Of a stretch of DNA of 64,000 nucleotides, positions 57,701 through 64,000 are shown piece by piece (position 1 is the first letter of the stretch; every line of letters starts with the position of its first letter). The notes beneath the pieces were generated by a model. The model was not told the DNA's origin. It worked only from the letters and a program-made list of their open reading frames with translations, and did not search any database. A program made the translations under genes and the position numbers. The stretch is from Echinococcus granulosus (Eukaryota; Platyhelminthes; Cestoda; Cyclophyllidea; Taeniidae), in the NCBI RefSeq assembly GCF_000524195.1, contig NW_020170385.1, forward strand, positions 1,071,898-1,135,897. The letters run 5' to 3'.

Positions 57701-60700
57701 CGCTTTACTGTAGCGGAATTAATCTTATTTGGAATGAGATGGTAATGTGAAATGCAATGTCGTAGGTGTTAAGTTGCCGTGCGCTTAAGTTTGGGTTCTT
57801 TGGCGTGACTACCTCCCAAGGGCCATTTGACCCTTGCATGCAATTCTAGAATCATATGTATAAACCTTAGCAAGTATCCATCGACTTGAGCTACCTTGTG
57901 GAAGCTAATGTTAAAAGTGCGGTCGGTTTGTTGTCAGTCTGCCATCATGGTTTGTCTAATGTGTGGACGTTAAGTCATGTGGATGCATTGCTAACTAGAG
58001 GTAACTTACTAAATAACAAAATTTCTTCTCATCCGTTAGATTTTTGATGGCAACCCACCAAAGCTACCTACAAGCACTAGATGTAGCATTGCAATCTCAT
58101 CGTCATTTTTGCGGAATCCAGGCATTTCAGTCTTCAGAAACGCAACATCAATTTTCGACCCTATTGGCTTATAGGGTTTGCGATGCTTGCCTAAACTGTA
58201 CTCACCTCAAATCACGCTCATTCTTGGGAGCTAACGAGTATCTTTTAGGATAAACGCATCGGAATAGGCAAATGAATTGGGCAAGTCTTCCGCGCATCTC
58301 ATGTATTGTCACGTGTTTGTTTGATCGCCAAAGTGTGCTCTGATACCGAGACTCAAGGATAATTTATTGCAGCATCGGGTAGAAACCTTTAAGCGCTCAT
58401 ATGTGATCATTGGGCACAAACAGTTCAGGAGCATCCTAAAAGTTCTGGGTTGTTTATTTCAACGAATGATTAATTTTTCAATTTAGTCTTAAATCATTTT
58501 CATAATTAAACGATGGTTATAACCTTGATCAGTCAGTTAGTCAATATTTTCATTAACAAATATCCCTTCCTACTAATTAATTTGGCATTTTGAAGTATTT
58601 TGCGTAATGCTAGTGGAATATGTGCAAATAACTGGTTCCAGTTAAGTGTGATGATTTGTTCACGTGGATAGGTTACAAACATTACTCAAATAGCAACTAA
58701 CTCTTACCTTTTCTTCATTATGCTCACTGTTTACATTTGTGCATAATAATTGAAATCCCCTTCTCAAAAGACTTTTGCTGTTGGTACAGTAGGAAGTCTT
58801 TAGGACTTTCTTAGTAGTTGCCGTTGGCCACAACATTGTAAACATTGGTTTGGTATAACTTTAGCCTTTGCAACTTCACATACGTTTTAATTTCACTCTG
58901 AGGGGCTTTTTTGCTAAACTCTCTTCTTATGCCATTTTCACCCAAAGGGTAAAACGGTGACCATGAAGTTTAAATTGAGTACCTTTGAAGTTCGGTCGAG
59001 ATCGCAAACGTTGCCCGACTACACCTGCACCACTGCAATCATCTCTCAGTGCGCTTCGGAGATCCTCAGGGACGAGATGAAGGCGGAGTTGGCAGAAAAT
59101 TCGAAGGTCCTCACTCTTAGACTGATGGGTAATTTTGCTTATACCCACCTACCTGCTACATTTTTGACGTAATTTGATAAATAGCATAGCCTTTGACTTC
59201 CCAGAGCACTTCAGTCACCAACTAGTGCAGCCTAGTTTCTCCTCCAGCCCTTTTCATACCCCCATTGTAGATGTCTTCCTAGAGCAAAGTAAATTTTCCA
59301 CCCTATTTTTTGTATGAATTCGATTTGCATACACGTTGGATTATGGTCGATGCAGGTTTTCGTACATGCTGTCGATTGCATTACCTCCTTTGTTTTTAAG
59401 AGGCAGAAGAAGTGTTCATTTACACCTCCACAATTTTCGGCAGAATATACTTATTACAAGATTTGAAAAGTATTACCAATGCCTAGTTGCATTAATTCTC
59501 TACACTTTAGGCGTTCGAGTTTCAAATCTGGTTCCCTCTGCAATGTGTCAGCAGTTTCGACAAGAAACGCTTGAGGCCGCTTTTAACAGAGGATTTCAAG
59601 GCGATGAAACCATGGAGCCTGATGATGATGATCCTTTGGTGACTTCAGCCGTGAGTTTGCGATGGAAGCATAGTCATCAGTGTAATGTAGCGTATCTTAT
59701 CAGAACCACTTCAGCATCTGTTACGACTAAAAATACTTTTAATTAAATCCGTTATATGAGTTTTCAAAGCTTCTTACGTAGGATCTCGTGTACGAAATGG
59801 AGCACCTAAACAATATCTTTTGACTTTATGGTTAAGAGATGTTTTACTTGTTTGTGTCTAAAATCCATGCGGTAGATGAACATTAATTGATACACAAATA
59901 GGCTTATCCAATTGAACATCTGATCCGTTCAATAATATTGTATTTGAAATTGTAAGTCGTATTACTTAAGTTGAAGTACTTTGATAAGACTCAATTGATA
60001 ACATTTAACGATTTTGTGGGAATTGTTTAGGGTTTGTTAGTGCGTCTAAGACTGTAGTACCAATCGACACGCCAATTGTAGCCCATGGAAATATCAACCA
60101 AATTCCCACTCTTGTCCGCCTTTAATTGCTTTCTCTTATAGCTCATGGAATTAATTAGGGCACTGCTCATCATGGTAGGCATCAATGCGAGTGGCAACAA
60201 AATTACTTCGAAGTAGATTCCTTCTAATTATTGTATTTATAAAAACGGAAAGTCTGAAATAGTTGCAGTCATGTTCGTTATAAAAGGATTGAAGTTGGGT
60301 ATTGTTGACCCTGACACCACTTGAAAAATGGTAGGTTTATCTTACCACCCAGCCAAAAATGTACATAGATGGTTACATCAATAGATAACTTCGTGTTGAC
60401 GTGCTTCTCGAATTGCGCATTTGTCAAATCCATGCCTTATTTGCGTACGCCACACCTTTTGATCTCCTCTTTCTTGGCACTTTGACTACTTATTTAATAA
60501 ATTTGCAATTTCGCCGCAATAGATGATGTATTTGAGTTTTCTCTCATCTAAATTATGTGCTTAATGGGATTTCCCAACACGATTTCTGAAATTACCATTG
60601 TCCTTGAGGTGAATTCATTCGGTATTCTTCGATCGGGTGACTTGATGGATCAGAGTACAGAGCACCTGGCCTAAAACGACTTGCTTCTAATTCTGTCTGA

Positions 60701-62524
60701 CGTTGATATGTGGTGCCCCCGTGTACTTTTGATCTGTCATTATTTTTACTCTAAGACCCGCACCTTTTGGACTGCGGATTAGTGAAGGTTCGAGTAGTCG
60801 ATTACTTGAAGTATGGGCCTTATGCAATCGAGCTATACCTGTTTTTTTCTCCTATGTTTCTGACACCGCATTAAGTCGAGCCTTTGCTGTAGCTACATAG
60901 CTCTATCTTTTGGATTTATTTACATATTACACAACTGTGTTTAAATGCGGTGTCTCATTGTACAAAAGAGGAACGGTACTATCTTCCATAAGGGGGTTTT
61001 CGAGGCATCCTACTAAGGTGGGTGGTCGAGGTAGGGCCTGTTTCAGGGTTTATCGATAAACTTTTATGCATACCATTCCTTCGAATGATGGAAGGGCAAA
61101 GATTTTGGGTCTAGTCGAGGGTTCGGGGGTTGATAGCTTACGCAATGTCGAGCAACGCCCCCATTCGAAGGTAGAGGTGTTGTGATGCATTATGCGACCT
61201 TCTATTGGAGCTGCTCTCGTTGATCGCCCTTCGGGTACCAATTTGTATGTGGGTAGATGACGAACACTGAGCTGTGAGTTGCAGATATGAGTAGCAGTTG
61301 CGTTTCACTAGCATCCGTTGTCTTTTTTACTTACTACTTAGTCAGTGATTTGCGTGAAATCTTCAATTTTTTAAGGATACTATGATTATTCAGTGCACAG
61401 ATAATGCGAAGTACTGAGTGGAGAGCCTCAGTCATTTTTGGCACCTGTGAGCAATATTATAGATTTTGGAGTAAAATGGTATACCTTTTCAGCTTTTTGC
61501 GGAACCTGAAGATGTTTCCTGCCAAGTAAATTAACTGAACATTTTAAATGACTATAAATGCTCCTAGTCCAAGGCACTTTTCGTTCATGAGCCTAACAGT
61601 TTGCGCTGGGCTTATTTCAAATCTGTCCGCTTGCTCTTCTTGAAGAGGCATGCAGTAGCATGGGCGCGCTTTTAGTGTGCGCTTATCAATCAAGTAGTCA
61701 CGAGTACCCTAAGCAGGAGATGAAGCGATCAGCTTTTAATGGACTACTGAAATGTGTAGACCATACGCACATCTACTTCGTACCCGATTGTGTAGGTGTG
61801 CTTTCTTTTAAATGAAATTGATTAAACCACTTGAACATGATATCATCATTGGTCTTTTAGTGATCATGGAAAACTTTTAACCGTCAAATAAGTAGTGAGT
61901 GGCTAAACACTTTACTCTGTGCTACTTGGAATGTTTACAGGAAGTTCCCGAGGATTGTTTTGTACAACGGTCTCTGCCACTTGTTAGCGGGAAGGAATCA
62001 TTTGCTACACAAGCCCAAGGGTTCACCTCCGCAACCTGCCCTGTTTGCTCTAAACAAATACGGCTCAAAGATCTTGAAGAGGTGCGTTTTTGCGGAGCTC
62101 CTACTCAATTATGTCTATATTAACGAGGAACAACCATCTCTATATCAAAAATCCATTTTCGTGCGCCAAGTATGCCATATGGTGTATTTTTTCATTCGGC
62201 AACCGTGGAATTGATTCGTTTTCCTATAACAAATTATTTGAACATTTTGTTGCTCAAAGTATTACTACTCTGAATAATTCACGTTTTCAAGACAATTTAA
62301 AGGATGACACACGACGGCCTAACGTTCTATCATTTGTTTAGATGAATGAACACTTGGATACTTGCTTGAGTCGGCAGACGGTATGGGATGCTGTCAAAGA
62401 AACATTTTCTTCACCAAACCCAAGCTCCTCAAAATCACCCAGTACCAGAACAAAAAGAGTTGCACACCCAACTCGTTCTACCTCAAGTACTGGTCCCTTA
62501 GACAAGTACCTCAAGATGAGTTAA
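48709..62524 (+). CDS. POLK: DNA polymerase kappa (Y-family translesion polymerase)
   Basis: Twelve exons: 48709-48793, 49336-49454, 50665-50817, 52544-52851, 53323-53609, 54135-54259, 55994-56238, 57217-57313, 58948-59128, 59511-59650, 61941-62081, 62342-62524. They sum to 2,064 nt, giving 687 residues; human has about 870. The enzyme bypasses bulky minor-groove lesions in the nucleus. The N-clasp starts with the family signature KAGMEGLD. Catalytic carboxylates lie in [13 protein letters not shown] and [10 protein letters not shown]. Further fingers, palm, thumb and little-finger motifs are [76 protein letters not shown] and LTLRLMGVRV. The C-terminus has one UBZ-type zinc finger split between the last two exons (CPVC ... 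HLDTC) and ends in GPLDKYLK, which resembles a PIP-like tail. Introns of up to 2.3 kb make up most of the locus. An extra exon inside 59651-61940 cannot be excluded. Confidence 0.93.
50299..50320. repeat. (TA)11 microsatellite
   Basis: Eleven TA units in intron 2 of polymerase kappa. Confidence 0.95.
55230..55680. mobile_element. Possible decayed retroposon in polymerase kappa intron 6
   Basis: A GC-richer block with sharp contrast to its AT-rich surroundings. It includes a perfect 7-bp hairpin (GAGTCCG-AGTAG-CGGACTC, 55584-55602) and ends in an A/T-rich tail with repeated AATAAAT. No ORF, inverted terminal repeat or target-site duplication was identified. The composition contrast and tail suggest a non-LTR or short non-autonomous element, but this is weak. 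Confidence 0.3.
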
Positions 62525-62828
62525 AGCTTTCGTTATACAGCGTTTACTTACTCGTTTTTGAGCGCAGAAACTTTGTATTTCAAAACGCTGTTTAGTGAGT
62601 TTCTCTCTGACTTCTTAAACACGTTTTTTTATAAAAAAATGTTTGGAATATCGCAGTTCCTCTTATTGTGGAAATGGACCACTATTAGTACAACCGTATT
62701 TTTAAGGCCGTGTGATGTGATTATCTTGCATACATCTGTACTAGCATATCCCTGCTATACTGCTAAAGGTGTTCAGTTTTTTCATTATGTTCAATGGCAT
62801 TTTGCACCTCGCTGAAATGGAGAATCTT
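62525..62828. other. Short convergent intergenic region
   Basis: 304 bp between the stop of polymerase kappa and the stop of the minus-strand gene. AT-rich, no coding signal; both 3' UTRs end here or overlap. Confidence 0.6.
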
Positions 62829-64000
62829 CTAACGGACCTGCTTAACCATATCTGGTTTCGCGTACATAGGCAGGAGGTCGTAATTGTTAGCAACGAAGCT
62901 GATGGTTTTCTTCTCCACTTCGTATTTATGACCTTTTGAAAGATGCTCGTAGTGGATTCTCTCAAATGTTTCCTTTGACATCTGTTATAAATCCAAGAAA
63001 AATTATTGTATTTTACGTAAAGCTTCAATTGTTAGAAGTTGAAACAAGTTTAGTTGGAATATTATAGGATCATTACCCAAGAGTTTTAATGGTTTTTGAG
63101 GTTACTATGTTAGAGTACAGAATTGGCTTTCACAACCAGTCTATGATGGCAAAACACATTAAATTGACTATTTGAGTTATGAAGATTCTGATTCTTAGTT
63201 GAGTTGTTTGGGAAGAGGCGTATTTTGAAGTTTGGTGCATGAACTCACCTTCTCACAGGGCTCTTGGAATGCCCGAATAAAGTCAACAAGCGGCACTGCT
63301 CCCTTTTCCTGAAGAAAAGAGGTTATTTAAATCACACGTACGATGTTTAACCCGAACGCCATGTAATTTTCGTACCCTAGCGTTGCAGCCGAGTTCATGG
63401 ATTTCCTCTTTAAGTTCTTCGAAACGGTCGTGAAAGAGGGCCATTGCCCATGGCTCATCAAAGAACCTACAATAAAAGGGAATTTTTGTGTTTTGGAAGG
63501 GTTGAACACAGCCAGATTTTTTAGATGCCGAATAATTTGCCCATTCGTGCTGGAAGCTGAGAGAATTCGGATGATCACTCACGAATAGAAATCGGAGATT
63601 AATCCCTCATCATATCGCGCTACCAGGTTGTTTACTGCTCGCTCGTGCGTTGAATAAAGGCTCACATAATTTGATATTGGAAGGGCCTATTTTGCAGAGA
63701 AAATTGCTTCAATAGTATTGAAAATTAGGCATTCGAAATGGCAACAAGGGAGAAATCTTGCCCGTCTTGATAGACAAATTATGTGAGAGATTCGGTTGAT
63801 CTCATTTATTTGTATGCGGAAGTAACCGGTCCCTTTTTCCGCCGCCCCGGTAACCAGTGATCTACCCTAAAAGCAGTACAATCTCTCAGGTAAAAGTCAC
63901 TCTCCAGAAGAGTCCACATCAGTAGTGGATTTTCGAGATTCCAGTATGCATTGTATCGTGTGCTACAATTGGCCGAATAAAGTTGCATCCCACTCAATTT
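62829..64000 (-). CDS. Unrecognised protein, C-terminal part; 5' part beyond or unresolved at window edge
   Basis: Four minus-strand exons form a consistent chain: 63686-63583, 63466-63376, 63308-63249, 62981-62829. They encode 135 residues and a TAG stop, with introns of 116, 67 and 267 nt, all GT-AG. The product reads in part NNLVARYDEGLISDFYS, FFDEPWAMALFHDRFEELK, GAVPLVDFIRAFQEPCEK and FVANNYDLLPMYAKPDMVK. It is a soluble, charged, probably alpha-helical segment without signal peptide or transmembrane helix. I do not recognise the family. Upstream, minus-strand frames are open from 64000 to about 63860 and from about 63860 to 63700, but their junctions could not be fixed, so coding content above 63686 is uncertain. 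The gene is convergent with polymerase kappa. Confidence 0.55.

Noticed and set aside
57780..57900. Possible fourth copy of the 6385-7603 repeat
   Set aside because: Only short, scattered similarities (CAAGTATCC, GGGCCAT) were found, not the block order shared by the three accepted copies.
63806..63997. Minus-strand ORF at the right edge as an exon of the unrecognised gene
   Set aside because: The frame is open but no junction to the exon at 63686 could be fixed with correct phase, so it is not included in the exon chain.

Overview
The window is eukaryotic nuclear DNA: intron-rich genes with GT-AG (and two GC-AG) introns, animal-type proteins, and no bacterial operon features. Many introns are only 29-37 nt long and cluster at the 5' ends of genes. 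Together with moderately AT-rich sequence and metazoan gene content, this points to a flatworm, most likely a cestode. That assignment is an inference; no species-diagnostic sequence such as a spliced leader or rRNA was found. All exon models were built by hand from splice signals, phase and remembered family alignments, so the coordinates of single junctions are predictions.

Layout. (1) 1-4796 (+): 3' part of a gene fusing a class V (cysteine desulfurase-like) PLP domain to a TtcA-type tRNA thiolase domain. (2) 4944-5869 (-): a complete thiamine pyrophosphokinase gene with five introns of 30-37 nt, tail-to-tail with gene 1. (3) 5870-8133: no gene found; three diverged copies of one repeat. 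(4) 8134-30955 (+): a complete cytoplasmic dynein 1 heavy chain gene, 32 exons, about 4,700 residues, with all four P-loops. (5) 30956-35835: no gene found. (6) 35836-39145 (+): a secreted 257-residue protein with 14 cysteines, not firmly recognised. (7) 39146-42433: no gene found. (8) 42434-44879 (-): ataxin-2 (Lsm, LsmAD, PAM2) with five introns of 29-37 nt. (9) 45900-47741 (+): Rab geranylgeranyltransferase alpha subunit in one uninterrupted exon, divergent from ataxin-2. (10) 48709-62524 (+): a complete DNA polymerase kappa gene with 12 exons and long introns. (11) 62829-64000 (-): 3' part of an unrecognised gene, convergent with polymerase kappa.

The genes are unrelated housekeeping functions: tRNA thiolation, thiamine cofactor supply, microtubule transport, mRNA regulation, Rab prenylation and translesion synthesis. 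Nothing suggests a functional cluster. The most interesting items are the desulfurase-thiolase fusion with a degenerate PP-loop, the strong 5' microintron pattern, the cysteine-rich secreted protein, and the unrecognised gene at the right edge. No rRNA, tRNA, CRISPR array or intact mobile element was found.
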